Source: Agromyces subbeticus DSM 16689 (GTDB lineage: Bacteria > Actinomycetota > Actinomycetes > Actinomycetales > Microbacteriaceae). Taken from it: a DNA stretch of 64,000 bases. Below are positions 27,673 to 37,155 of this stretch, in pieces. The stretch's first letter is position 1; each line of letters opens with the position of its first letter. Location of the stretch: positions 158,313 to 222,312 of the forward strand of contig NZ_ATXG01000004.1 in assembly GCF_000421565.1 (NCBI RefSeq). Reading direction: 5' to 3'. Under the pieces are notes generated by a model. The model worked only from the letters and a program-made list of their open reading frames with translations. It searched no databases and had not been told where the DNA came from. Position numbers and translations under genes: made by a program.

Positions 27673-28801
27673 GGTTCACTCCTGCCGGTCCAGCGGCACC
27701 CACGAGCTCTCGCTCACGTTCGGCCTCGATCTTGCGTCGCGTCTCCCGCTCGGTGTGTTCGATCCACGCCGCGGCACGCTTCGCGTCGGCCCGGCGGCGC
27801 CACTTGCTGAACACGATGTACAGGCCGACGAGTGCGACGGCGATCACGAGCGGCCACGGCGGGGCGATGAGCACGGTGTCGCGTGAGATTGCCGAGACCG
27901 GCATCTTCTTGCTCGCATCGTCGCCTTCGACGAACGGATTGAGGGTCACCCACGGGTTGAGATAGCCCCAGGCCGCAACGCCGGGGACCTCGGTTTCGAA
28001 GGTCCGGGTGAACCCGGGCAGGAGCTCGGGCTTGCCGTCGCCCTGCTTCGCCGACGCGGGGGCGCTGAACCAGGTGCGAACGCCGAGCGAGACGTTGGAG
28101 GCGAGGGCGACGTTGCCGGTGTTCTGGATCGTGTAGAGCACCCGCACGCCACCGCTGAACGGGTTCCACCAGTCGCCGACGTACTGACTGTCGACGCTCG
28201 AGATCGTCAGCGCAGCCTGGATCTCGCCCGACACGCGCAAGTACATGCGAGTGCCGAGGCGCCGGTCGACGTTGACCTGCTCCCCCGGAGTCACGACGGA
28301 GGCCAGGATGCCGCCGGCGTGATCGCCTGGGCCGGCGTCCGCCGGGACATCGACGGTGAACGGCACGAGTCGCGACTCCCCTGGCGCGAGGTCGAACTGC
28401 AGCCGGTTCGCTCCGCTCTCGAAGTGCACCCAGGCACCGGCATCCGTCGCCTCCGCCCCGGTCTCGAGCAGACCGAAGCTGCCGTCTTCGTCGTTGAACG
28501 CATCCGTCGCGAGCACCGTGAACGACTGCGTCACCGAGCCGGCGTTGCGCACGAGGTACTGGTCGGCGACCTGCTGGCCCGGGTCGGCGCTGTAGCTGAA
28601 CCGGGTGCGGCCGTCTGGCGTGCCGTCGGCACCGGCAGGCTGACCCGAGATGCCGATGGTGTCGTCGGCCCTGGCTGCCGAGGGGTCGCCTGCAATCACG
28701 GCCACGAGGGCGATGCAGCCGAGTAAAGCGACGACGACGACCCGACGGATGCCTCGGGCGGCACGACGGGCGAAAAGTTGGGGCAAGAGGACTGCAGTCA
28801 C
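27662..28801 (-). CDS. DUF916 (WxL-interacting) membrane protein
   Basis: 379 residues: signal peptide (VVVVALLGCIALVAVIAGDPSAARA), a DUF916-type domain (IGISGQPAGADG, RTRFSYSADPGQQVADQYLVRNAG, LAPGESRLVPFTVDVPADAGPGDHAGGILA), a second beta domain (VLYTIQNTGNVALASNVSLGVRTWF), a membrane helix near residue 320 (PPWPLVIAVALVGLYIVFSKW) and a basic cytoplasmic tail. In Firmicutes such proteins bind peptidoglycan and WxL proteins. Here it lies directly after a WxL-like gene, the same arrangement. GTG start without a clear ribosome site. Partner assignment is inference from context. Confidence 0.8.
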   Translation of the reverse strand: MTAVLLPQLFARRAARGIRRVVVVALLGCIALVAVIAGDPSAARADDTIGISGQPAGADGTPDGRTRFSYSADPGQQVADQYLVRNAGSVTQSFTVLATDAFNDEDGSFGLLETGAEATDAGAWVHFESGANRLQFDLAPGESRLVPFTVDVPADAGPGDHAGGILASVVTPGEQVNVDRRLGTRMYLRVSGEIQAALTISSVDSQYVGDWWNPFSGGVRVLYTIQNTGNVALASNVSLGVRTWFSAPASAKQGDGKPELLPGFTRTFETEVPGVAAWGYLNPWVTLNPFVEGDDASKKMPVSAISRDTVLIAPPWPLVIAVALVGLYIVFSKWRRRADAKRAAAWIEHTERETRRKIEAERERELVGAAGPAGVNRDR

Positions 28802-28864
28802 GGGCTGTGCATTTCGCTCAGGCGCCTCGCGTGAGGCGGGGTGAAATCGTTGGAGATGCGCACG

Positions 28865-28903
28865 CCGTGTGGGAAAGACGCACGAGGCGCCTTTCCCACA
28901 CGG
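28865..28903 (-). terminator. Perfect 13-bp hairpin after the WxL-like gene
   Basis: CCGTGTGGGAAAG and CTTTCCCACACGG pair perfectly around a 13-base loop, 30 bases after the WxL-like stop codon and 64 bases before the DUF916 start. It would lower transcription into the downstream genes, so the abundant secreted proteins upstream can be made in excess. Confidence 0.65.
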
Positions 28904-28932
28904 GTGTCATCTGCCTGACGACCGCTCGAGGA

Positions 28933-30327
28933 CTACTTCGAGACGAGGTCGAGCGTCAGGGTCGAGGTGTGCACGCCCTTGGCCGCGTTGATCGGAGCCT
29001 TGAACGTCAGGTCGGTGTCGAGAACGGCACCCACCTCAGCGGTCGACGAGCCGGCGATGCCTTCGGCGAGAACACCGAACGCACCGGCACCCGCGGCCTT
29101 GGCAGCGCCGAGGGTGACGCCGTCGGTCAGCGCAACCGCGCGCGGGGCGTAGCCCAGCGCGTTCTTGGCGACCGTGGTGTTGCCCGCACCCGCGAAGTCC
29201 GCGGCGGTGACGTTGAGGTTCCAGCCGCTCAGCACGTCGCGGTCGTCGAACACCGTGAACTGACCCAGCGCGACCGGCACGGTCGTCTGGTTACGACGCA
29301 CGTTGCCGAGGTCGATCAGCGTGGCGGCGGGAGCCACCAGCTCGAAGCGACCCGAGTTGGTCACCGTGACCGTGAGATCGGTGGTGTCACTCGTGTCGTA
29401 CACGGGCGCCGTCGACGTGAGCGTGAAGTTGTCCCACGCTGCGAGTGCCTCGTCGGGACCGTTGAGCTCGTAGAGGAACAACTTGCTCGCCGCGCCCACC
29501 GCGACGGCGGACGCGTCGACGGTGCCCGCACCGTTCGCATCGAGAACGACCGTGCCGAGCTCGCTGCGCGCGCCCGCCGAGAAGACGCCCACGCTCAGGG
29601 TCTTGTTGGCGTTCGCCGCACCCGCGGTGATCGCGAGCTGCTTGCTGTCGACGGTCTCGGTGACGAGCGCCGGGTTCGCCGTGACGAGGTCGGCCTCGGT
29701 GATCAGATCTGCAGGCGCAGCGCCCTCGACCTCGACCGCACCGACGGTGTAGTTGCCAGAGCCGGCTGTGATGTTGATCTCGCGGTACACGGTGCCGACG
29801 ACGGTCACACCGCTGTTGATCGTGTAGGCGACGCCATACCAGTAGGTGCCACCGGCGGCGATGTCATCCGCAATGCCACCGGGGCCCGAGAAGATCGCGT
29901 CGAGGGTGAAGTCGGGAACCATGGTTCCGCCGTTGGGGCCCGCGGCCGCGTCAGTCGCGAACGCGTTCCAAGTGTTGGTTCCACCGTCGCGGTCGGCGGC
30001 GTCAGTCGTCGAAAGGAAGCGGTACACGCCCGTGAAGGGCGTCGCGCCCGTGACTGGCCGAGCGGGCGCCGGGTTGATCTCGGCGAGCACGTCGGTCGAG
30101 CTCGCCGAGGCGATGAGGCCTTCACTCCGCGTGTAGACGCGGGTCGTGTCGCCGTCGGCGAGTTCTCCAGTGTCGGCGTTGTACAGGAAGAACGAGCCCT
30201 TCGAGCCGTTCGGCTGCGGGTTGACGGGGTCGCCAGGGGCCGCGTTCGCGGAGACCGCGCCGCCGCCCACGATGGCGAGGGTGAGAGCCGTGGCCGCAGC
30301 CACGCTCCACTTCTTGCTGATGTTCAT
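28933..30327 (-). CDS. Secreted WxL-like surface protein
   Basis: 464 residues. Signal peptide (TALTLAIVGGGAVSANA), then long beta-rich domains (FFLYNADTGELADGDTTRVY, WNAFATDAAAGPNGGTM) and a C-terminal domain resembling WxL: GRFELVAPAATLIDLG, VFDDRDVLSGWNLNV with the W-x-L motif near residue 370, and the ending HTSTLTLDLVSK. The second WxL motif (normally LTWTL) is LTLDL, so it is a divergent member. No membrane anchor or LPXTG, so it must be held by another protein, most simply the DUF916 protein encoded next. GAAGGA precedes the ATG. Confidence 0.72.
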   Translation of the reverse strand: MNISKKWSVAAATALTLAIVGGGAVSANAAPGDPVNPQPNGSKGSFFLYNADTGELADGDTTRVYTRSEGLIASASSTDVLAEINPAPARPVTGATPFTGVYRFLSTTDAADRDGGTNTWNAFATDAAAGPNGGTMVPDFTLDAIFSGPGGIADDIAAGGTYWYGVAYTINSGVTVVGTVYREINITAGSGNYTVGAVEVEGAAPADLITEADLVTANPALVTETVDSKQLAITAGAANANKTLSVGVFSAGARSELGTVVLDANGAGTVDASAVAVGAASKLFLYELNGPDEALAAWDNFTLTSTAPVYDTSDTTDLTVTVTNSGRFELVAPAATLIDLGNVRRNQTTVPVALGQFTVFDDRDVLSGWNLNVTAADFAGAGNTTVAKNALGYAPRAVALTDGVTLGAAKAAGAGAFGVLAEGIAGSSTAEVGAVLDTDLTFKAPINAAKGVHTSTLTLDLVSK

Positions 30328-30376
30328 TGCATTCCTTCTCTACGAGTATTGAAAGGGGAATCGATGTGGTGCGGGA

Positions 30377-31501
30377 CTAAGCGGACAGGTTCGCCCGGAA
30401 CGGCGTCGTGGTCGACGGCGCGAGGAAGCCGAACTTCTTCTTGACCGAGCCAGCTTGCGAGGGCAGCGTGCTCTGGGTGTTGCTGAGTTTGGCGGCGGCA
30501 TTGCTCACGACGTTGGCGAGGCCCGCGTCGTACTTCGGGTCGCCGACTGTGATGCGGGCGTTCTCGACGACGAGGTACACGTCACGTCCCCAGGTGCTGT
30601 TGGAGTAGAACGCCGGGTTCGGCACCATCGAGGCGCCGGTGCCGGTGACGGCCGGCGTGCCGGCGATCGGCGAGCCGATCTTGACGCCGGTCCCGCGGCG
30701 GTCGATGCCCGCACCGGTGTTCTGCGCTACCCACTGAGCGGCTGACATCGCGGTCACGGCGTTCGCCGGGAAGGCCGAGCCGTCGGCGAGACTGTTGGTG
30801 TCGTGCTCCTGGCCGACCTTGACGCAGCCACCCTCAGACACCTCCTGCATGCCCGACTCGGAAGAGCCGATCTTCGACAGGAAGTCCTTGCGTGTGCCGG
30901 AGCCCGCCTGCGGGATCACCGGGGTGACCGTGACACCGCCGACCTGCGTGATCGTGCACTCGAACAGGCCCTTGAGCGTCGCCTGGTCGATATTGTCGAA
31001 CGCCGCGTTCGCGCCGCCCGAGTGCGCGTACGAGAGTGCGTCGCGCCCGAACGGAATGTACCGAAGTGCACCGTCGACGACCTGCGTCGCACCCGATGAC
31101 GAGCGCGCGATGTCGACTTGGCCGGTGATGTTGACGTTCGCGGGCCCACCTGGGGTCAGCGACGTGTAGTTCGCGCCGTCGATCGAGCGGCTGAGCGCCT
31201 TCACGCCGTCGCTCGAGCCGTTCGGACGACCGAAGCGAACGCCGTTCGGCTTGGTCTGGATCGAGGAAGAGCCCGTGGCGTCGAACGACCCGATGGGCTG
31301 GTCGCCCGCGAGCGAACGGACGTTTCCACCCGTGATACCCGTGCCGTTGGCCAGGGCGTTGATCACGTCCTGCAGAGTGTCGGAGCCGACGACCACGTAA
31401 CTGCCAGACACCGGCTCGGCGTTCGCCGGCGAAGCGACAGCTAAGAGCGAAGCAGCCACGCCGAAGGCAGCGGCGGCTGCGATAACCTTCTTCTTGTTCA
31501 C
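30377..31501 (-). CDS. Secreted PstS-like periplasmic-binding-fold protein
   Basis: 374 residues. Signal peptide (AAAAAFGVAASLLAVASPANA) without lipobox Cys, so secreted rather than lipid-anchored. PBP-type (phosphate-binding superfamily) features: VVVGSDTLQDVINALANG, DIARSSSGATQ, IPFGRDALSYAHSGG, IPQAGSGTRKDFLSKIG, and C-terminal ENARITVGDPKYDAGLANV. Distinct from classical PstS in lacking the TGSTFxxP start. GTG start with AAGGAAAG upstream. Three PBP-fold genes in one locus suggest capture of phosphate or a phosphorylated ligand at several depths of the envelope (inference). Confidence 0.75.
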   Translation of the reverse strand: MNKKKVIAAAAAFGVAASLLAVASPANAEPVSGSYVVVGSDTLQDVINALANGTGITGGNVRSLAGDQPIGSFDATGSSSIQTKPNGVRFGRPNGSSDGVKALSRSIDGANYTSLTPGGPANVNITGQVDIARSSSGATQVVDGALRYIPFGRDALSYAHSGGANAAFDNIDQATLKGLFECTITQVGGVTVTPVIPQAGSGTRKDFLSKIGSSESGMQEVSEGGCVKVGQEHDTNSLADGSAFPANAVTAMSAAQWVAQNTGAGIDRRGTGVKIGSPIAGTPAVTGTGASMVPNPAFYSNSTWGRDVYLVVENARITVGDPKYDAGLANVVSNAAAKLSNTQSTLPSQAGSVKKKFGFLAPSTTTPFRANLSA

Positions 31502-31559
31502 AACTTTCCTTTTCTCGAGGGATGTGGTGTGACAAACGTCCGCTCTGACAAGCGGTCGT

Positions 31560-31590
31560 CTTGGCGGCTCTCCATTGGGGGGCCGCCAAG
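31560..31590 (-). terminator. Hairpin between the anchored and secreted PBP genes
   Basis: CTTGGCGGC and GCCGCCAAG pair perfectly (9 bp, 13-base loop). It lies 102 bases after the 870-residue PBP gene and 59 bases before the next start, in the largest gap of the locus (190 bases). Likely attenuator; a separate promoter in the gap is also possible. Confidence 0.5.
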
Positions 31591-31691
31591 TCTTTGGGGC
31601 GCCCGCGCCCCGATCTGAGGCTGGGCCTGCAGAGTGAACAGCGGGCGTTGGTCCAGCGAAGGACGGCTGTACGTGGGCTGTGCAGCGGCAC

Positions 31692-34304
31692 TCACGATCG
31701 CCTCCTGAAGCGCGTCATCAACGGAACCGCCAACGCCGTGCCGAGGCCTGCGAGGAGCCCCGCAGGCACGGCCGCGGCCGAGAGGCCCAACTCGGGGTCG
31801 TCGGGCGTTGCGGTACCGATCAAGTCGCCGGCGGATTCGCCAGTCGCGGTCGGCGAGGCGACGAGATCCGTGGCCGCCGGGGCCTGCTGCTGCGACGAGC
31901 GAGTCGGAGTCAGGGACTGACCGCGAGCCGTGGGGGTGCTTCCTGCGGCCGGCGGCGAACTCGGCAGCGCACCGGTCTCGATGGCGTCCGCGGCGGCGAG
32001 CGCTTGGTCGACCCAAGGCTGCGGCAGTGGTGCATAGCCGGGCGGCAGTTCGCCGACATCGGTCCCGGGCGTCTGCCCATCTCGAGCCGCGAAGCGGATC
32101 AGGTTCGCGTAGACCGCGCGGAGCGCGGCGTCGGTCTGCTTCGGATTCAGCGCCGCATACACCGGCATCGCGAGCGGGTACGACGTGGAGGCCGCCTTCG
32201 CGACGGCGGCCGACGGGTCGTACGCGACGACCTTCGGCTGTGCTGCGGTGGGCGTCATGGCGGCTGCGGCGGCGGCCAGACTCGCTTGCGTGGGCTGCAC
32301 GAACTGCCCGGCAGGGTTGCGAAGTGACGCCGTCACGGTCTGGTACAGCTCGGCCGCGGGTGACGTCGTGAGCCCGATCACCTTCTGGCTGCCGAAGAGC
32401 TCGCGCACCGTTTTGGCGTACTTCGGCGGCACGGCGACGTTGTCCCAACCGCCGAGCAGCATTCCGTCGCCGCGCAGCACATGATAGGCGCCGTCTGCGT
32501 AACTGCCGCTGTACGGGCGCCAGGTCACGAGGTTGATCGGGCCGCTGCCGTTCGCCGGGTCGCTGACGGTGGTGTCGGGCTTCTCGATCGGGTCGGCCTT
32601 GGGAAAGCTCTCGGTCGGCAGCGCCAGGGCCTGACCCGTCGGATTCACCTCAGGATTGGTGGCATACCAAGGATTCACGATCATGCCCGACTCGTCGGGC
32701 GCGCCGTCGAGCCATGCCTTCGCCTCGGGGTCAGCGAGCACGTATTCCCAGAGGCGCACGGCGAGGTCGGACCTGCCCGACGGCGTGAGCATGTCGGCGA
32801 CCGAGGCCGACACGATGATCTGCGACGACCATTCGTCGTCGTTGATCTTTCGGAACTCGGGGTCCTGAATGATCGTGCGTGAGTTCTTCCCAGGTTCGGC
32901 GAAACTCTTGTAGCCGATATGCGACCTGTCGGCGCCCGACGGCAGCGAGTCGGTGTACGACGCAGTCAGCAGTTTCGCCACCAGTCGCGGCGTGAGTTTC
33001 AAGTCGGTCATCGGCAGCCCCGCTCGCGCCTTCTCCTCAGGCGTCGCCTCCTGCGGATGCGGCTGGCGGTCGATCGAGAACGAGATCGCGATGCCCGACA
33101 GCGCGACAGGGGCATACGCGACGGGGTCGGCTGTGTCTGCAACACGGCTCAGATCGAGCGGGCGCGACGTGAACGCCAGCGGACTCGGCGTCGTGCCGGC
33201 CGCCTTCGCCAGTGCGTCGGCCTCGCTGCCTTGGCTGAGCACGAACGGCGACCCGTTCTCGCCGAGGCAGAGCTCGGGCTGCCACGACGCGATCGCCCCG
33301 GCGACGAGTTCACTGCCCGCCAACTGTCGTTCCGCGGCGCCGATCTCGCAGCGTACGCCGAGCGGCTTGAAGTCGAGCTTCACGGCGAGATGGTGTTCCC
33401 AGGCGTCCCACCAGAGTCCCGATTGCTTGATCTCGGCCTCACCGGAGTCGCCGGTGCCTCGCGGGATGACGACGAGCCAGCACGACTGGCCGACGACGCT
33501 TCCGTCAGCCTGAGGGGCGGGAGAGCCGCAACCGAGCGCGGTGGACTGCATGGCCGTCTGCACTTCGAAGGGCACCGAGCCCGACCCGTCGGCACCGGAC
33601 GCCGCCCACTTGACCTCATTCGTCGTGAACGCCGTGAAGAACTGGTTCGTGTTGAGGTTCGACATCTCGGCGTCGGGCTTCTTGACCGGCTGCCCGTCGG
33701 CGTTCGTCGTGAAGTTGTTCAGCACGCGGTCGGCCGGGGCGGCACGCTCATCGACGATGCCGTCCGGATTCGAGGCGACGAACGGGATGCCGGTATAGGC
33801 GAAGCCGCCCAGATCACCGCTGTACTGCACGTCCTCAGTGGCGATGCTCTCCAACGACCTCAAGCCATCGCGCATGGCGCCCCACCCGAGCGTGCCGCCG
33901 TATTGGCAGGTACGCCGGTCGGGGTGCCCGGGGTGCTCGGGATCCTCGCCCCAGCACTGCGCGATCTGCAGGAAGTTCGACCCGCCGACCGTTCCTCCGG
34001 GCGCCGAAGAGAGCTCCCCGCCCGTCCAGCTCACCCGGATGCCCTGCGACACCAGGTCGCTGGTCTGTGAAACCGTCACCGACAGATCGGGGAACGGTGC
34101 CCCCTCGGGCACGAGCGCGTCGGCGGCGTTCGTCACGGTCACCGCGCTCGACGTGGGCTCGTCGGCGGCGACTGCGGGATCGGCCGGCACCACCGCGCTC
34201 CCGAATCCGACGACGCCCGCGACCAGAAGTCCGACGACGAGCCCGGAGAAGCCCGCCTGAGTCCAGACCGCGCCGCGCGAGGCATCCGTCATCTGCTCGC
34301 TCAT
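31692..34304 (-). CDS. Large membrane-anchored PBP-fold protein
   Basis: 870 residues. N-terminal membrane/signal segment (AGFSGLVVGLLVAGVVGFGSAVV), a first beta-rich domain (VTVTNAADALVPEGAPF, LVSQGIRVSWTGGELSS), a PstS-like domain in the middle and second half (MTDLKLTPRLVAKLLTASYTDS, PLAFTSRPLDLS, LVTWRPYSGSYADGAYHV), a Pro/Thr/Ala spacer and a C-terminal helix with basic stop (AVPAGLLAGLGTALAVPLMTRFRRRS). No standard PstS reaches this size. ATG overlaps the stop of the pstS gene (ATGA). The exact ligand is unknown. Confidence 0.75.
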   Translation of the reverse strand: MSEQMTDASRGAVWTQAGFSGLVVGLLVAGVVGFGSAVVPADPAVAADEPTSSAVTVTNAADALVPEGAPFPDLSVTVSQTSDLVSQGIRVSWTGGELSSAPGGTVGGSNFLQIAQCWGEDPEHPGHPDRRTCQYGGTLGWGAMRDGLRSLESIATEDVQYSGDLGGFAYTGIPFVASNPDGIVDERAAPADRVLNNFTTNADGQPVKKPDAEMSNLNTNQFFTAFTTNEVKWAASGADGSGSVPFEVQTAMQSTALGCGSPAPQADGSVVGQSCWLVVIPRGTGDSGEAEIKQSGLWWDAWEHHLAVKLDFKPLGVRCEIGAAERQLAGSELVAGAIASWQPELCLGENGSPFVLSQGSEADALAKAAGTTPSPLAFTSRPLDLSRVADTADPVAYAPVALSGIAISFSIDRQPHPQEATPEEKARAGLPMTDLKLTPRLVAKLLTASYTDSLPSGADRSHIGYKSFAEPGKNSRTIIQDPEFRKINDDEWSSQIIVSASVADMLTPSGRSDLAVRLWEYVLADPEAKAWLDGAPDESGMIVNPWYATNPEVNPTGQALALPTESFPKADPIEKPDTTVSDPANGSGPINLVTWRPYSGSYADGAYHVLRGDGMLLGGWDNVAVPPKYAKTVRELFGSQKVIGLTTSPAAELYQTVTASLRNPAGQFVQPTQASLAAAAAAMTPTAAQPKVVAYDPSAAVAKAASTSYPLAMPVYAALNPKQTDAALRAVYANLIRFAARDGQTPGTDVGELPPGYAPLPQPWVDQALAAADAIETGALPSSPPAAGSTPTARGQSLTPTRSSQQQAPAATDLVASPTATGESAGDLIGTATPDDPELGLSAAAVPAGLLAGLGTALAVPLMTRFRRRS

Positions 34305-35905
34305 CGGGCCGCACCTGTCGTCGACGTGTCGCCTGGGCCGTTGGCCCGCCGCAACCTCGGCGAGAGGAATGGAGGAAGGATGACCGCGCCGAGCAGCAGC
34401 ACGACCGCACCGAGCATGACGGACTCCTCCCAGCCCCAGCCGTCGTCGCCGATCGTGAACGGCGAAGCGGTCGCGACACCCGCCACGGCCCCATCGCCCG
34501 AGATCAGGTTGCCGAACTCGTCGTAGACGGCTGTGCCTGCGGCGGCGGGCCCTCCTGCGACCGGTGCGTCGGCAGCACCCGGGCCCGCAGCGCCGCCGGC
34601 AGCCGAGCCGCCTCCGCCAGTGCCCGTGACCGGGGTGTCCTCCTTCGCACCGGCCGTGCCCGTCGTGCACTGGTTCGGACCACGCCGGTCGCACTCCGCA
34701 GGCTGCGCTGCTGTGAGCGCGAGCTGGTTGCTGCTCGGTGAGTCGCCCGGCTTGAACGTCGGGTTGTTGCACGCGTTCGGGTCGACACTTGCCGAGCCCG
34801 CGCCCGGGATGCGCTTGATCTGGTCGAAGCCCGCGAGCACGAGGTTCATGGGCAGGGGCGAGTACCCGAGATCGGCCGCCTGCTGCTGCCCCTCGCACAG
34901 CATGTAGCTTCCGAACGCGCCGAGCGTCGCGCCCTTCGCCTCGGTGAAGGTGCCGCCGACGACGGTCGGCACGATCATGTACGAGTAGCTCGAAAGCGGG
35001 TAGGTGCGTGGATCGCCATTGTTGTAGACGCCGTCGAGAATCTGGGTGAGGTACTCGGCAGAAGCCGCGTCGGTGTTGATCTGCGCCTGCAGCAGGGCAA
35101 CGGCCACCGAGTTCGCCGTCGGCTCGACGTAGTAGTCGGCGGCATTCAGCACCTTGGCGACCGGGAAGCCCGATTCGATCGCGTAGGAGTATTCGACGTA
35201 GGTGATGGCGCCCTCACCGTAGGCCTGGCTCACGTATCCGGCGACGCCGTCGGAGCGGGCCTGCCCTTTGCCGTTGGCCGGAATCGGGAACTGCGATCGC
35301 ATGCCCGCGGTCCACAGGTCGGGATGTTGCTTCGACATCCAGAGCGAGAACTGCGCCGACGAGCCCGAGCCGTCGGAGCGCACGACGGGCACGATCGCCT
35401 TGTCGGGCATCGCGAGGCCCGGATTGTCGGACTGGATCTCGGGGTCGTTCCACTTCGTGATCGAGCCCGTGAAGATCTTCGTGATCACGGCGCCGGACAA
35501 GCGCAGATTCGTGACCCGCTTGCCCCCGATGTTCAAGTGGTACATGAACGCCGTGCCACCCGCGACGATCGGCATGTACGCGTACCCGCGCGGCGGCACC
35601 TCGGGAGGCGACCCGTCTTCGGGGTTCGACTGGAACGGAATCTCCGAGACGGCGAAGTCGACGGCGCCGTTGATGTAGTCGGTGCGGCCGGCCGATGAGC
35701 CGCTCCCGGTGTACCCCACCTGCATGCCGTAGTTGGCGGAGACGTTTCTGCGCCACTGGTCGAGCGCATTCTGCGACCAGGTCGACCCGGTGCCGTTGAT
35801 GGGCTCCCATCCCGCGGCGCTCGCGGGGCCGCTGATACTCACTGCCACCACCAGTGCGCCGAGTACGGCGACCAGTCTGGTCATCCGACGCGTGAGCAGA
35901 CTCAT
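34301..35905 (-). CDS. pstS: Phosphate-binding protein with C-terminal membrane anchor
   Basis: 534 residues. Signal peptide (LVAVLGALVVAVSISGPASA), then a PstS domain: GTGSTWSQNALDQW, GYTGSGSSAGRTDYINGAVDFAVSEIPF (phosphate loop and dipole-anion site), IVPVVRSDGSGSSAQFSLWM. After residue 400 comes a Gly/Ala spacer and a helix (SVMLGAVVLLLGAVILPPFL) with basic stop, so it is anchored by a C-terminal helix instead of the usual N-terminal lipid. AGGAGG before the ATG, which overlaps the pstA stop. Gene product should feed PstC/PstA. Confidence 0.85.
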   Translation of the reverse strand: MSLLTRRMTRLVAVLGALVVAVSISGPASAAGWEPINGTGSTWSQNALDQWRRNVSANYGMQVGYTGSGSSAGRTDYINGAVDFAVSEIPFQSNPEDGSPPEVPPRGYAYMPIVAGGTAFMYHLNIGGKRVTNLRLSGAVITKIFTGSITKWNDPEIQSDNPGLAMPDKAIVPVVRSDGSGSSAQFSLWMSKQHPDLWTAGMRSQFPIPANGKGQARSDGVAGYVSQAYGEGAITYVEYSYAIESGFPVAKVLNAADYYVEPTANSVAVALLQAQINTDAASAEYLTQILDGVYNNGDPRTYPLSSYSYMIVPTVVGGTFTEAKGATLGAFGSYMLCEGQQQAADLGYSPLPMNLVLAGFDQIKRIPGAGSASVDPNACNNPTFKPGDSPSSNQLALTAAQPAECDRRGPNQCTTGTAGAKEDTPVTGTGGGGSAAGGAAGPGAADAPVAGGPAAAGTAVYDEFGNLISGDGAVAGVATASPFTIGDDGWGWEESVMLGAVVLLLGAVILPPFLSPRLRRANGPGDTSTTGAAR

Positions 35906-37155
35906 TGCGGTTCCTCCTGCGGTTGAGCGGATGCCTCGCGGCGGGCGGACGCGGCATCCATACGTTCGACGTCGCGTACCGACGCGGCCCGCACTCTGCG
36001 CTGGCTGCGCGGCGACTGGTCGGCGGGGCCTCGTCCGCCGATGACCCGCGCGATCGCGAAGAGCGCGAGCACGAGCAGCAGCAGCACGGCGGCCGTGCCG
36101 AAGCCGCGCGCGATCATGTTGGGCTCGGGCGAACCCACGAAGGTGAAGACCTGCAGCGGCAGCGAGATCATCGGGCCCTCGAACGGGTTGGTGTTCATGA
36201 CGTTCGTGACGCCCGAGGTGAGCAGCACGGGCGAGGTCTCGCCGATGCCGCGGGCAGTGCCGAGGATCACGGCCGTGACGAGGCCCGAGCGCGCCGTGGG
36301 AAGCACCACGTGCCACACGGTTCGCCAGCGCGACGCCCCGAGGGCGTACGACGCCTCGCGCAGATTGCCGGCGACCAGGCGCAGCACCACGTCGGACGCG
36401 CGGACGATGATCGGAAGCATCATGACCGTGATGGCGAGCGCGGCCGCGAACCCCGACCGTTGCAGCCCGAGGCCGAGGATGATCGCCGAGTAGATGAAGA
36501 GGCCCGCGACGATCGAAGGCAGCGCCGTCATCGCGTCGACGATCGTGCGCACGAAGCGTGCGAAGCGACCGCCGACCTCGTTCAGGAACAACGCCGTGAC
36601 GATGCCGAGCGGGATCGAGATCGCCAGGGCGATGCCGATCTGGATGAGAGTGCCGACGATCGCGTGGGCGACGCCGCCGAGGTCGAGCCCGTCGAGAGGG
36701 CCCGCGAACTCCATGTCCTGGAAGAAGAAGTTCGCGTGCACGAGGGCTGGAAGCCCGCGCAGCAGCGTGAAGACGACGACGAAGATCAGGGCGCCGCAGA
36801 GGATGACACCGGCACTCGCGAGCATGACCGTCATGACCCGGTCGGTCACCTCGCGCCCATCGCCGGTGCTGCTCACGAGCAGGGCGTAGATCGCGACGAA
36901 AGCGAGGAACGCGACGACGAAGAACCCGACGACGCCGCTGAGCGGCGCGATCCAGCCGAAGAGCAGTGCCGCGATGGCCAGGGCGGCCGCGCCCGCGCCG
37001 AACAGTGCGTAACGGTCGTCGAGGCGGGCAGAGCGGATGCGGCGGCGCGGGCCGATCTCGATGCCCTCGCGCACCGGGAGGCTCGTGCGGACCGCGGCTC
37101 GGGGCTCGGTCTCCTGCTCACCGGCGAGCGCGGGTTCGAACGTGGTGAGCGACAT
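35902..37155 (-). CDS. pstA: Phosphate ABC transporter permease
   Basis: 417 residues, over 100 longer than usual: a cytoplasmic head and two additional N-terminal helices (ALFGAGAAALAIAALLFGWIAPLSGVVGFFVVAFLAFVAIYALLV region) precede the standard PstA body. The inner-membrane-component motif is EASYALGASRWRTVWHVVLPTARSGLVTAVILGTARGIGE. Typical GTLIQIGIALAISIPLGIVTALFLNE and TALPSIVAGLFIY follow PstA proteins. Start overlaps the pstC stop (TGATG). Pairs with PstC to form the channel. Confidence 0.92.
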   Translation of the reverse strand: MSLTTFEPALAGEQETEPRAAVRTSLPVREGIEIGPRRRIRSARLDDRYALFGAGAAALAIAALLFGWIAPLSGVVGFFVVAFLAFVAIYALLVSSTGDGREVTDRVMTVMLASAGVILCGALIFVVVFTLLRGLPALVHANFFFQDMEFAGPLDGLDLGGVAHAIVGTLIQIGIALAISIPLGIVTALFLNEVGGRFARFVRTIVDAMTALPSIVAGLFIYSAIILGLGLQRSGFAAALAITVMMLPIIVRASDVVLRLVAGNLREASYALGASRWRTVWHVVLPTARSGLVTAVILGTARGIGETSPVLLTSGVTNVMNTNPFEGPMISLPLQVFTFVGSPEPNMIARGFGTAAVLLLLVLALFAIARVIGGRGPADQSPRSQRRVRAASVRDVERMDAASARREASAQPQEEPQ

